From contig OX578152.1 in assembly GCA_951213105.1 (NCBI GenBank), positions 73,733,680 through 73,797,679 on the forward strand: DNA of 64,000 nucleotides, written 5' to 3'. The position numbers were made by a program, and so were the translations under genes. Position 1 is the first letter of the stretch. Each line of letters opens with the position of its first letter. The notes beneath the pieces were generated by a model. It did no database searches, was not told where the DNA came from, and saw nothing but the letters and a program-made list of their open reading frames with translations. The stretch comes from Amaurobius ferox. Its lineage: Eukaryota; Arthropoda; Arachnida; Araneae; Amaurobiidae. Positions 1-10,251 of this stretch are shown here, piece after piece.

Positions 1-40
1 GTTCACTTCTATAAATCATTGGTGTAATATTGTTAAAAAT

Positions 41-850
41 TCTGATGTGGACAGCACATGTCTTTCTCTGCAGACTCATATTCGTTCTCTTTATTTATTC
101 AATGATAATTTGAGTTTATCTGCACAACATAAGTATTTTAAATGACATTGAATTTACACGTTAAACTTAAATTTGGTTCTCATTTGATAGCTTGACTTAT
201 TGTCAAAGGTGGCGTAGCGAAAACGCGAAAAAACTAGAATATCTCAAGAACGGCTAGTCCTAGAGTAATGGGGTTAGTCTTATTCTTTTTGTTGTCAAAA
301 ATCACATATAAAATAGGAATTTAATTGATATAATTGAGCACACGTAGTCTTTAATTTTTATATATAACGATTTTTGCTGGCCATTTCGCAAAAATAGCCC
401 GTTCCTTTTTCCCGAATCGTAGTAGAATAACCTACAAATGATTTATATACAAAATTTTGTTAAATTTGGTATATAAATCACTTGTTGGTTATTGAAATAT
501 TATACTCCAAATTTTGTTAAATTTGGTTCATTAGTTTTTAGCTAGAGTGGATAAAGGCAATTTCTGCGGCCATTTCGCAAAGAAGGCAGATTCTTTTATT
601 ACGAATCGTACTATAATCTAATGAACATCAGGATTTCCCACAAAAAACATACTTACCAAATTGTATGAAATTCGGTCCATTAGTTTTTCAATTAGAGTGG
701 ATGTAATATCCACACAGAAACATACACAGATACACCCTTACACACACAGACGTCTTCCTAAAAGTAGTTTTTTCGTGTTCTAGAAGTCCCAAAACGTGTA
801 GATCCTTTGAAAATTCGAGTTCCGATCTTCGGCACGATTCCAATACTTTG
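41..850 (+). mobile_element. Family A Helentron-like repeat, copy 1
   Basis: Non-coding repeat, oriented so that the TCTGATGTGGACAGCACATG end is 5'. It then carries the family's internal blocks (a 'ctcaagaacggctagtcctag' type block, and blocks containing 'ccatttcgcaaa' repeated about 200 bp apart), a short CA/CAGA-rich stretch near 720-755, and finally 'attccaatacttt', where the terminal hairpin is degraded. Other copies lie at 8001, 21530, 21647, 48553, 49745, 51056 and 52847. No protein-coding potential is visible. Assignment to Helentrons rests on architecture only. Confidence 0.6.
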
Positions 851-880
851 AGTACATACACATACACATATATATTATCT

Positions 881-1961
881 GTGTATTATCTGTGTATCTA
901 AATTCCGTGCCTATGCAATTACAATAGTTGTGATTTTAAATGATCCCTAAACTTTTATTAATTCTTCAAGGAAGCCTAATTTTAACATATGCAGAATGCA
1001 AATATCTCAAGCGATTGTAAGATGAATTACATAAGAATTGCTGAATTTTTTTCACACAAAATTATTTAGCTCTGGAGTCTGGAATACAAGTTATATGAAT
1101 GAAATATTCATTGATTTTGCATAAAGAATCAGATGATTTATATTTCGATACAGTTTTAAATATTTAAGTATAATAAATTACTGTAGTACTGTGATAATAT
1201 AAAAGATATTACCACTGAATGAATCACATTTTAGAAATTTTTAAATGAAATTACATTTCAGTTGGAAAGTGTTTCATAATCAATGCTTATGCATGATTGA
1301 TCTTTCTTGTTAAAATATAAATTAAAATAATAATTATACCCATATTATGTGAAGAGATCAAGTAACTCACTTTAAAATAAAATATGGCATCCATGTTTTT
1401 TTCGCTTAGTAAAAATCGTGATATTTAAGGAACGCTTATATTTATATTTAGTGTTTCATCCGTCATAAAACCGCTTTATTTTTACACATTATCTGTGTAT
1501 CTAAATTCTGTGCCAACGCAATTACAATATTTTTTATTTCAAATAATCACTGAACTTTGATTATCCCTTCAACGAAGCCTAAATTTAATGTTACAGCATG
1601 AAAAATGTAAACAAATCCAGCGATTGTAAGGTGAGTTGTATATAAATTACTGAATAATTTTTCAAAAATTATTTACTCTGGAATATAAGTGATATAAATG
1701 ACATAAATAGTCATTGATTTTACGAGAAGCAGACGATTCATATTTCGATGACGTCATTTGAATAAAATTAATTTTGTTTAACTAGCATTTTTTTTTCGTT
1801 GAAATTTAAGTTTTCAAGTATCACAAATTACTGTAGTACTGGGATAATTTAAAATATATCAGCGCTGAATGTATCGCATTTTAGAGATTTTTAAATAAAA
1901 TTGCATTTCAGTTGGATAGTGTTTCACGATCAATTCTCTAAGCTTGATTGATCTTTCTTGT
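881..1961 (-). mobile_element. Family D Helentron-like repeat, two partial copies
   Basis: Reverse-oriented family D sequence. The block 'tgtgtatctaaattc' followed by 'atgcaattacaat' occurs at about 889 and again near 1495. The family's 5' signature ('attgatctttcttgtt' on this strand) occurs near 1297 and 1947, so two partial copies lie head to tail. The 3' hairpin end is missing. Fuller copies are at 3920, 9288, 33683 and 36173. No coding potential. Confidence 0.55.
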
Positions 1962-2214
1962 TTTATTGTTTTTTTGTAGGTTTTTCAAAAATTATTTTAT
2001 ATGTGTTTTTATATTCTTGTTGACTTCCACCCGCAGCTCATTGGAAAAAGCTGTCAATGAAAATTTCCTATTGTATTAAGATGAAAACTATGAAATAATA
2101 TTTTCGATAGTTAAGTAACCAATTTGTGTGGATATCGCAGCTGCAACATTAAATAATCAACATCTACTGCAAAGGTTATAAAACTCGCTCCGAAGTCCAA
2201 CATCAGAGGACCTG

Positions 2215-2217
<3 letters not shown>

Positions 2218-2247
<30 letters not shown>
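2218..2247. repeat. (AT)n microsatellite
   Basis: Uninterrupted AT dinucleotides directly abutting the left end of the Tc1-like element. Together with the run at 3174-3258 this suggests the element inserted at a TA within an AT run. Confidence 0.9.
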
Positions 2248-2248
<1 letters not shown>

Positions 2249-2284
2249 TCTATAACAAAAACTTCGACGCACCCAGAAGGAGTT

Positions 2285-2417
2285 AAAGGAGGGTACGGTC
2301 CCTGCGTATGCCTCCCCCACTAGGTTCCAGTCCAAATTGGGTGGCACTTCCCGGCCGTTCAAACAGTTACCTTACACCTTTCTGGTAGGTCGGACGGTCT
2401 GGGTCTCAACAACAACA
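2285..2417 (+). mobile_element. SINE, 5'-truncated, inside the Tc1 element
   Basis: 3' half of the tRNA-headed SINE family: the 'ggtacggtccctg' block, 'cttcccggccg', the tail hairpin, 'ggtctgggtctcaacaac'. It is bounded by a perfect 16-bp target duplication, gcacccagaaggagtt, at 2269-2284 and 2418-2433. The site lies inside the Tc1 left terminal repeat. The tRNA head is absent. Related copies are at 18436, 25025, 41747, 53687, 54790 and 62024. Confidence 0.9.
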
Positions 2418-2546
2418 GCACCCAGAAGGAGTTGTCCGATTGTGATAAAAATTGGTGGGTGTGAAGAACATGCATAGAAAAAGAAACGATAAAAATTTCA
2501 GTACAATTTAGTGATTTAGAGTTTGACCATATACAAAGGAAGGAAG

Positions 2547-3051
2547 TCAATAAGGCGTTGGTCCACCTCTGGCTTGGATGCAAGATGTCACCCGGCGTGG
2601 CATAGACTGATAAATTTCACGGATGGTGTCCTGCGAAAGGTCTTGCCAAATTGTCTCCAACTGTCGGGCTAAATCGTCAACATTCCGGGATGGTTGCAAT
2701 CGCCTTCCCGTAACGTTCCAAATGTGCTCTATGGGGGAGAGATCAGGAGACCTAGCTGGCCAAGGAAGTGTTGGGCAAGCTTGAAGACAATTCATAGCAA
2801 CACGTGCCGTTTGCGGCCGGGCATTATCTTGTTGAAAAGTAAGTCCGGGGGTGTCACAAAAGGAACGGTAACACAACCGGTCGTAGAATGTTGTCTACGT
2901 ACCGCTGTGCTGTCAGTGTGCCAGAAATTACTACCAAAGGGTGTCCGGCTATCAAAGGAGATGGCATCCCAGACCATACCCACCTGCACATATACACCTG
3001 CCCAGATATACACCTGCTGAATGCGCAGTTCCGATGCGCTGGAGCTTCCAC
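2547..3051 (-). pseudogene. Tc1-like transposase remnant, frameshifted
   Basis: Two reading frames on the minus strand together cover the catalytic C-terminal half of a Tc1-type DDE transposase. One frame (about 3051-2854) contains RYVDNILRPVVLPF. After a frameshift the other (2876-2547) contains LTFQQDNARPQTARVAMNCL, then ARSPDLSPIEHIWN, the last DDE motif with its glutamate, and ends in a typical IQARGGPTPY tail. The helix-turn-helix region and first catalytic aspartate region are missing, and the right terminal repeat begins soon after. The Tc1 family assignment comes from these motifs. The copy cannot encode an active enzyme. Confidence 0.88.
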
Positions 3052-3172
3052 TATTTATTCATTGGACACCAAATTTTATTCATTTGCATGTTCGCTCAAA
3101 ATGTCTTTGCATACGAAATGTCATTACAATCGGACAGATCCTTCTTGGTACGTCGATTTTTTTTGTTATTGA

Positions 3173-3173
<1 letters not shown>

Positions 3174-3257
<84 letters not shown>

Positions 3258-3258
3258 G
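3174..3258. repeat. (AT)n microsatellite with ATAC/TTATA interruptions
   Basis: About 85 bp of AT dinucleotides adjoining the right end of the Tc1-like element. The 'YIYIYI' reading frames across it are repeat artefacts. Confidence 0.9.
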
Positions 3259-3572
3259 TACCGAATTTCACAGATGTGATTAGCTTTGATTTTCCATCCA
3301 CAGACAGACGAACAGAACAACAACATGTTTCTTTAGTATAAATAATTTAGCGAACTTTGCAGTTAATTTTATGCCTTAACTTTGCATTAACTTTGCAGTT
3401 AAATATATTAAGTCAAGAATTAAAATATACTAATGAGGCCCGAGAGCACTCTGGTCGAAAATAATGTATAAAACCTGTTTATTCGTGAAATATCTACTAT
3501 AATACTGTAATAAAAGACAACACTCAATCACTGTATAGCTACAACACAAACGGAGGTATTATAACATCCATT

Positions 3573-3752
3573 GTTGTAAATAAATTAAAAAGAGTCCAAT
3601 ATCTAGCTTCGTTTCAGTATTTAATGCCAAATGCAACGTAAAGCTCCAGAATTCCACATTGTTGTAAATAAGTTAAAAATGAGTTTATACATCTTCGTTT
3701 CCAGTATCTGATGTCATACGCAACGTAAAACTCCAAAATTCTTCATTGTCTA
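3573..3752. repeat. 90-bp satellite, two copies
   Basis: Two head-to-tail copies of a unit containing 'ttgtaaataagttaaaaatg' and 'gatgtcatacgcaacgtaaa'. The same unit forms the eight-copy array at 6240-6945. The intervening DNA is occupied by other repeats, so both blocks may be parts of one original array. Confidence 0.8.
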
Positions 3753-3915
3753 TATAAATAAAATTGAAAATCTGTCTGTCTGTATTTATGTTTGTCTCAT
3801 CATCGCGGGAGAGTGGCTGAACCGATTTAATGAAATTTTGTGGGTAGCCTTGAAATAGCTCCACTTAAAATTTAGTCCATGTTTCGTGTTTCTAGGACCA
3901 GGGGTTGTCTAGATA
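3753..3915 (+). repeat. Family E repeat fragment (CTGT-containing)
   Basis: Sequence 'tctatataaataaaattgaa' followed by CTGT repeats, then 'gagagtggctgaaccgattt' and 'aaattttgtgggtagcc'. The reverse-complement counterpart at 45470-45800 has a longer CAGA run and two successive copies of the 'ggttcagccgt' block. The layout resembles the ends of other microsatellite-bearing non-autonomous elements. Class unknown. Confidence 0.5.
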
Positions 3916-3919
3916 TTAA

Positions 3920-5330
3920 TTAACAAGAAAGATCAATCATGCTTAAAGCATTGATTATGAAACACTATCCAACTCCAATGCAATTTTATTTAAACATCTC
4001 TAAAATGCAATACATTCCTATGTAATATTTTAAAACTTATCACAATACTACATTAATTTATTATATTTGAAAACTTAAACCTTCATCGGAAAAAATGAAC
4101 TTCATTCAAATGACGGCATTAAAATATAAATTGCCTGGTTTAAACATCTCTAAAATGCAATGCATTCCTCGGTAATATTTTTAAAACTATCATAATACTA
4201 CGATAATTTATTATATTTGAAAACTTCATCGAAAACGACTGAAATTCATTCAAATGACGTCATAGAAAAAATAACACGCCTGGATCTCTCTATAAAAACA
4301 GCATTTCATTCATAACATTTTCCCATTCATTTCATTCATCACAATACTATAATAATTTATTTTATTTAAAAACTATGACCATGGAACTACAAATAATTAA
4401 ACTCCTTCGAAACAAACTGCTTAAAACTTCTTCGAAAAAAATCGTCCTTCTCTGATAAAATCAATGAATATTTCATTCATATCAGCTATGCAGACTCCAT
4501 GATCTAAATACTTTTGCGTTAAAAAAATACAGCAATTCTAATACAACTCATCCTACATATTTTGCTGTTTACATTTCACATAAGTGAAAAATAGGCTTCG
4601 TTATAGAAATAATCAAAGTTGGATGCTCATTTAAACTCAAATATATTGTGATTGCGTTGTTTCAGTATGTAGATGCACAGAATTTAAGCGAAAATAAAGA
4701 GGTTTTACGACGAATTCAACACTCAATATGAATTAAAAAGAACTTTAAAAATGACGATTTTGAGACAAGATGGATGCCGTATTATATTTTGAGGTTGGTC
4801 ACGTGATCGCTTCATATAAAAGGTGTAATTATTATTTTATTTTTATTGAAAAACTACTGAATATATTTTACTGAAATTTTTTTTATATATTTTATGGAAT
4901 AATTTAAATATTTCCTAAAATTTTCCAAGCAATTTATGAATTTTAAATCCGCTTAAAAAATGTTTGAAAAATTAGGTCCCGTAGGGTTCAATGTATTTCA
5001 TTTTTTCAACCCGGGTTCAATCCAAAACTAATTGGGTGATATTATTCATTTATATTTCCATAGGTCCCACGAACCGTCTGAGCAACATACTAAAATTTCA
5101 TTTTGATAAACCATTTTTACGGCAGTTATCATGCTACCGGACAGACAAACAGACAGACAGAATGAACAAAGTCATAAACACTTTTCAACTTTGTTGTAAA
5201 GTGTTAAAAAGTCATAAACACTTTTCAACTTTGTTGTAAAGTGTTGAAAAGTCATAAACACTTTTCAACTTTGTTGTAAAGTGTTAAAAAGTCATAAACA
5301 CTTTTCAACTTTGTTGTAAAGTGTTAAAAA
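3920..5330 (+). mobile_element. Family D Helentron-like repeat, near-complete
   Basis: Begins 'aacaagaaagatcaatcatg', passes a small palindrome (catgcttaaagcattgattatg) and the subterminal 'aaacactatccaact'. The interior includes 'gaggttggtcacgtgatcgc' and 'cccgggttcaatccaaaac'. It ends with a GACA run (5140-5160) and a terminal hairpin 'aacacttttcaactttgttg' plus its complement 'taaagtgtt', then an A-run. Two successive 'tttaaacatctctaaaatgc' blocks near 3990 and 4140 show an internal duplication. No open reading frame of interest. Confidence 0.65.
5171..5330. repeat. Four tandem 40-bp copies of the family D terminal hairpin
   Basis: Unit gtcataaacacttttcaact + ttgttgtaaagtgttaaaaa repeats at 5171, 5211, 5251 and 5291 with almost no change. 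Each unit is the stem-loop that ends the family D element. Other copies have one hairpin, so the end has been amplified here. Confidence 0.92.
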
Positions 5331-5339
5331 CGAACTATT

Positions 5340-6235
5340 AAACCTTCCATAGAGATAGCATTATGCACACGATATATTTTCGCCAATTTATTTGAAGAAT
5401 ATTATATCATGTCGCTTAGCAACGGATTATAATCCAATGTGTTTATGCGGCAGGCGATTTTTATTAAATATTTTCCAATTTAAATAATAAAGATATGTAT
5501 ATAAAATAAATTTTACCGATATTGCATTTTTGACTGCATTATATCAATTACGGTTTTCAGGTTTAAACATTATTATTATTATTGATATTTACGGAGATTA
5601 TTAATATTTTCAATTTATTACGTCATTGTTTTATTTTGGCAAAACTTGTTGAAACTCATATATTGAACGTAGTACGGGTAATCTTCTCCAAATACACGGG
5701 TGTATCTTCTAATCTGCGAGAATATAAGTAGTACAGGTATATTGACATATATTTTGACTTATATTGGCATATATTGGAATGATGCGGGTTTAAAGATTAC
5801 GTGATTATTGATACTTTCAATTTATTACGTCATCTGTTTAATTTTGGCAAAGATTTTAGAAATTTATATGTTGTAGTAAGTGTAATCTTCTACTAATACA
5901 CAGGAATATATTTTAATATTCGCAAATATAAGTAGTACGGGTCCCATGCAATTTTAGCGCTTTTATTTTGCATATATTGGTTCAATTTCATACTATTTGT
6001 ACATTTGTTTGCAAACGGGACCAAGATGCTTTATTCTTCAGATCTACCCATAAAGATAATTTTGTATAGCTAGAATTATTAGGAGCATTAAATAACTCCT
6101 TAGAAGCATTACATTAAATATATTAATAGAATATTTTGATTAGCAATATCATTTAGTATACCATAGGAACTTGCACATGATCATGAATTTTAAATTTATT
6201 TATATTATATACTCCGTACGAAGAACAGATTTACT
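5340..6235 (-). repeat. Family F repeat, copy 1
   Basis: Reverse-oriented copy of a non-coding repeat whose hallmark 'cgtacggagtatataatata' appears here as 'tatattatatactccgtacg' near 6200. It also has 'gggaccaagatgctttattc', repeated 'ccaatatatgcc'-type stretches and Y-shaped 'attattaatatt' blocks. Two + strand copies are at 42388 and 44337. No coding potential; element class not recognised. Confidence 0.55.
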
Positions 6236-6239
6236 GCTA

Positions 6240-6945
6240 GTTGTAAATAAGTTAAAAATGAGTCCAATAACCATATTCGTTTTCAGCATCTAATGCCATA
6301 CGCAACGTAAAGATCCCGAATTCTGCATTGTTACTAATACATTAAAAATGAGTCCAATATCCATATTCATTTTCAGCATATGATGTCATACGCAACGTAA
6401 AGATCCAGAATTCTGCATTGCTATTAATACGTTAAAAATGAGTCCAATATCCATATCCGTTTTCAGCATATGATGTCATACGCAACGTAAAGATCCAGAA
6501 TTCTGCATTGCTATTAATACGTTAAAAATGAGTCCAATATCCATATCCGTTTTCAGCATATGATGTCATACGCAACGTAAAGATCCAGAATTATGCATTG
6601 CTATTAATACGTTAAAAATGAGTCCAATATCCATATCCGTTTTCAGCATATGATGTCATACGCAACGTAAAGATCCAGAATTATGCATTGCTATTAATAC
6701 GTTAAAAATGATTCCAATATCCATATTCGTTTTCAGTATTTGATGTCATACGCAACGTAAAGATCCAGAATTCTGCATTGTTATTAATACATTAAAAATG
6801 AGTCCAATATCCATATTTGTTTTGAGCATATGTCATACGCAGCTTAAAGCTCTAAAATTCTCCATTATTGTAAATAAGTCAAAAATGAGTCCAATATCCA
6901 GCATCGTTTTCAATACCTGATGTCATGCGCAGCGTAGAACTCCAG
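6240..6945. repeat. 90-bp satellite, eight copies
   Basis: Period 90 bp is plain from 'ctattaatacgttaaaaatg' at 6421, 6511 and 6601. Each unit carries 'agtccaatatccatatccgt' and 'gatgtcatacgcaacgtaaa'. The inner units are nearly identical and the outermost ones are diverged, as expected if the array grows by unequal exchange in its middle. Confidence 0.92.
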
Positions 6946-8000
6946 AGCACTGATTTTTATATGTAGGTATATTTAAGTCATGCAATATACATCAAGTTAT
7001 GTATATCCAATATCAGTTAAACTGTATGTCCTAAACGATGCACTGTTTCATTTTATACGCAACAAGAAATAGCATCATTTCCAATCTCCAGAGTAGATGG
7101 GGAATAAAAACAAGTGGTTTCCGAGAAACATTTCATTCCCTTTAATGTCTACGTGGAATATCAATTATTGAAGGTAAATGGATGTGAATGTCCCAACACT
7201 CGGAGTAATGAATTGATCGGGGAAAAGAGATGGACAATCGATAGCACCGCTGTTACAGAAGGTTTCGAACAAGAAACTAAAATAAAAAAAAACTCCAAGT
7301 ACATCTGCAACGTAGAATACGTATTGTCACACGGGTGCTTGCGAATGGAACAACTGTTTACATAAAAATTTCTTTTGTTTCTACAAAACTGGCGACAGTG
7401 GTTTATGAGAAGAAAAATATATTGCAAAGTTAATTATTACGAATTGCTAATTAAGCACAAAAGTTATAAAATTAAAACTTGGAGAATCGATTACTGCTTG
7501 GTATGTTTTATCTGATATCGCGTTCAGCCGCATTCTTCTCTCAAGCACGTCACGCCGATTAGCCATCCCTCATCGCATATGTACATCCCGGCCTAACACT
7601 TAAAACCACAATCCCCTCCGATTATTACACGCCGAGATACAATCTATTTTTTTGTCAGACATGATCCGCCGCCATAGCCCCCATACCGGGTGCCGACAAA
7701 AGCGTTATTCTAAGTCAAGAGGGGAAAAACTAGGAGAAATGTGTAGTTTTCGTAAGATAGGCCGCATCATAGATAATAAAGCTGAACTGCTGTAAATAAA
7801 GCTGAAAACCGATTGTTAATGATGTAGGTGTAGACACGATATCTCTCAAGGGGAAAGGGGGTACAATTGGAACTCTAGTCATAGCACAATCAAAGATTCG
7901 GAAACATACTATTTTTTTTTTAATGATTTACTGAAAAAATCATCCAAAAATAATTTAAGTCAGAAATCTTAAATAAACAATTATTTTACACGCAATTTTT
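6946..8000. other. Apparently single-copy intronic or upstream DNA
   Basis: No recognisable gene. Open frames on both strands at 7114-7427 (83 and 88 codons) overlap each other and match nothing I know. The stretch 7500-7740 is clearly less AT-rich than its surroundings (for example 'gatccgccgccatagccccc') and could be a regulatory island or an unrecognised exon. No splice-bounded frame stands out. Confidence 0.4.
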
Positions 8001-8150
8001 TACTTTCCCTGCAATACATGGTAATGTATAGGGAAAGTATTGGAATCATGCCGAAAATCACAACTCGAGTTTTCGACGGATCTACACGTTTCGAGACCCC
8101 TAGAATACGAAAAAACCATTTTTAGCGTGACGTCTGTGCGTGTGTCTGTG

Positions 8151-8189
<39 letters not shown>

Positions 8190-8202
8190 GTGTCTGTCTG
8201 TG

Positions 8203-8233
<31 letters not shown>

Positions 8234-8823
8234 GCAGATTTTGTATCCACTGTAACTAAAAAACTAATCGACCGAATTTCACAAAATTTGGTAGGTAAGT
8301 CACTTGTGGCCGGGGCTAGTGCTGATTAGTTTTGGGTACGATTCGGAATAAAAGAACCCGCCTTTTTTTGCGAAATGGCCCGCAAAACCTTGTATCCACT
8401 CTAGCTGAAAAACTAATGAACCGAATTTCACAAAATTCGGTAGATGAGTCACGTATAGGTCACTCTGGTGCTGATTAGATTTTGGTACGATTCGGAAAAA
8501 AATAACCTGCCTTTTTTTGCAAAACGGCCCGCAAAAATCTTCAAAATCTAAACTAAAGAACTTGGTATACTTAGATATATCCATTAAATGCCCGTTTAAT
8601 ACGTAATGTTTAACGACGAAAAGAATAAGACCAACCCCATTACACTAGGACTAGCCGTTCTCGAGATATTTTAGTTTTTCGTACTTTCCCTACGCCACCT
8701 TTGAAAATAAGCCCGGTTACCGAATGAGAACGAAATTTGAATTAAAAGTGAATTACATTTAATTGAAATAAATAGAACGTGGATATAAGTTTGCAGGGAA
8801 AGTCATGTGCTGTCCACATCAGA
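8001..8823 (-). mobile_element. Family A Helentron-like repeat, copy 2
   Basis: Starts on the + strand with the terminal hairpin (tactttccctgcaatacatg / catgtat-type arm closing in 'tagggaaagtattgg'). A TGTC microsatellite follows (about 8148-8233), then two internal 'gaaatggcccgcaaaa' blocks, and it ends 'gggaaagtcatgtgctgtcc' 'acatcaga'. Read on the minus strand it runs TCTGATGTG, subterminal ACTTTCCCTGCA, microsatellite, hairpin. The 'SVCLSVCLS' reading frame is a TGTC artefact. Confidence 0.7.
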
Positions 8824-9058
8824 TTTTTTTTATTAGAAAATGAATGTTATTCATTTTAGAATCACTTTAATGAGTATTCGCTGCACTTTTTTGTACATAT
8901 TTACACCAAAAGTCTTAAATTTAATATATCAGTTTTGCCTTTAGAAATTATCTGATTCCAATCGAAGAATAATTTTCTTTCAAATTACTTTTTATGTACG
9001 AAAAGGAAATTTTCTGCTTCTTCTTTCTTATCCCTAGCCTATCTAGACAAGCCCAGCC
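8824..9058. other. Unassigned AT-rich sequence
   Basis: No gene, repeat family or RNA recognised between the family A copy and the tRNA-like sequence. Confidence 0.4.
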
Positions 9059-9270
9059 GTCCCGGTAGCTAAGAGGTATAAGGGAAGCGTTTCCTCGTGC
9101 TCCCTTGACTGCCGGCGTATGGGTTCGAATCCCATTTGCGAGCATGGATGTTGTAGTGACCGTTTAGGGTGTAATGTGATACGCCCCTCATGGTGCACCA
9201 GGGTAATGTCATGTGAAGGCAAAATAGTTCACAATCCGTCAGCTAAAATTTGACGAATGATTAAATAATA
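9059..9270 (+). mobile_element. tRNA-headed SINE, second family (single copy)
   Basis: The first about 86 nt look like a tRNA with a long variable arm: A-box-like 'tagctaagaggta', and a perfect T arm, atggg/ttcgaat/cccat, at 9118-9134. It continues into an unrelated body ('gtagtgaccgtttagggtgt', 'ctcatggtgcaccagggtaa') and fades in an A-rich stretch. A true tRNA would end after the T arm and acceptor stem, and the acceptor ends here do not pair well, so a SINE is more likely. No target duplication found. Confidence 0.5.
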
Positions 9271-9287
9271 TAGAGGCCGGCCATTAA

Positions 9288-10251
9288 AAAACAAAGTTTA
9301 ATCATGCATAAAAAATGATTATGAAACACTTTCCAACTGAAATGCAATTTTATTTAAACATCTCTAAAATGCGATACATTCAGCGGTGATATCTGTTAAA
9401 TTATCACAGTCCTCCAATAATTTATTTTACTTGGAAACTTAAAACTTCATCAAAAAAGGCAATGCTAAAAAATCGTCTGCCTCGCCTCTCTATGTAAAAT
9501 CAATGAATATTTCATTCATATCATTTATATGCTAAACTCCAGAGCTAAATAATTTTGCGTTAAAAAATTCAGCAATTCTTACACAACACATCTTACAATC
9601 GCTTGATGTGTTTACATTCTGCATACGTTAAAATTAGGACTCTTTGTAGAAATAATAAATTTAGCGATCATTTAAAATCAAAAATATTGTAATTGCATAG
9701 GCACAGAATTTAGATACACAGATAATATGCAAAAGTAAAGAGGTTTTAGGACGGATGCAACACTAAATATAAATATAAGCGTTCCTTAAAAATCACGATT
9801 TTTACTAAGCGAAAAAAAAATGGATGACATATTTTATTTTGCAATGAGCCACGTGATCTCTTTATAATATGGTTGTAATTATTATTTCAATTTTTATTTA
9901 AAGAACTAATTCACATAATTTGATGAAATATTTTTTTACACATTTTACATAATAATTTGACTATTTTCTGAAATTTTCAAAACAATTCTTGAATTTTAAC
10001 TTCGCTTATAAAATATTTGAAAGATTAGATCCCATAGGGTTCAATGCATTTCATTTCTGCAAGCAGGATTAAATTCAAAACTGATTGGGTGATATTATTC
10101 TCTCACACATTCCCATAGACCGTTTCAACAACTTACTAAAATTTCATCTTGATAAAGTCATTTTTACAGGAGTTAACGTGCGAACGGACAGACAGACAGA
10201 ATTAACAAAGTCATAAACACTTTACAATTAAGTTGGAAAGTGTTAAAAACT
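9288..10251 (+). mobile_element. Family D Helentron-like repeat, copy 3
   Basis: From 'agtttaatcatgcataaaaa' and subterminal 'aaacactttccaactg' through the family D interior to a short GACA run (10188-10200) and the terminal hairpin 'aacactttacaattaagttg' closing in 'gaaagtgttaaaaac'. The 5' subterminal 'aacactttccaac' is nearly the same as the hairpin arm, a feature shared by all full copies. Confidence 0.65.

Larger units (their letters stand above)
2248..3173 (-). mobile_element. Tc1/mariner-type DNA transposon, decayed
   Basis: The two ends are inverted repeats of each other. The left end reads ctctataacaaaaacttcga (2248 on) and the right end, on the opposite strand, reads ctcaataacaaaaaaaatcg (3173 back). 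Similarity continues through 'gtccgattg', once a SINE at 2285-2433 is taken out. TA/AT runs flank both sides, as expected for TA-target Tc1 elements. The interior holds the C-terminal half of a Tc1 transposase on the minus strand. Without the SINE the element is only about 780 bp, so the N-terminal DNA-binding half has been deleted. Confidence 0.85.

Noticed and set aside
2941..3341. Frames rich in IYIYIY
   Set aside because: Translation of the AT microsatellite next to the Tc1 element.
6240..6945. CRISPR-like array
   Set aside because: The units are contiguous 90-bp satellites with no unique spacers, and the genome is eukaryotic.
8040..8255. Cysteine-rich SVCLSVCLS frame (also at 48591)
   Set aside because: Translation of the TGTC microsatellite inside family A repeats; not a secreted cysteine-rich peptide, no signal sequence or pro-region.
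9059..9142. Functional tRNA gene
   Set aside because: The T arm is perfect but the acceptor ends do not pair and the sequence runs on into a SINE-like body.
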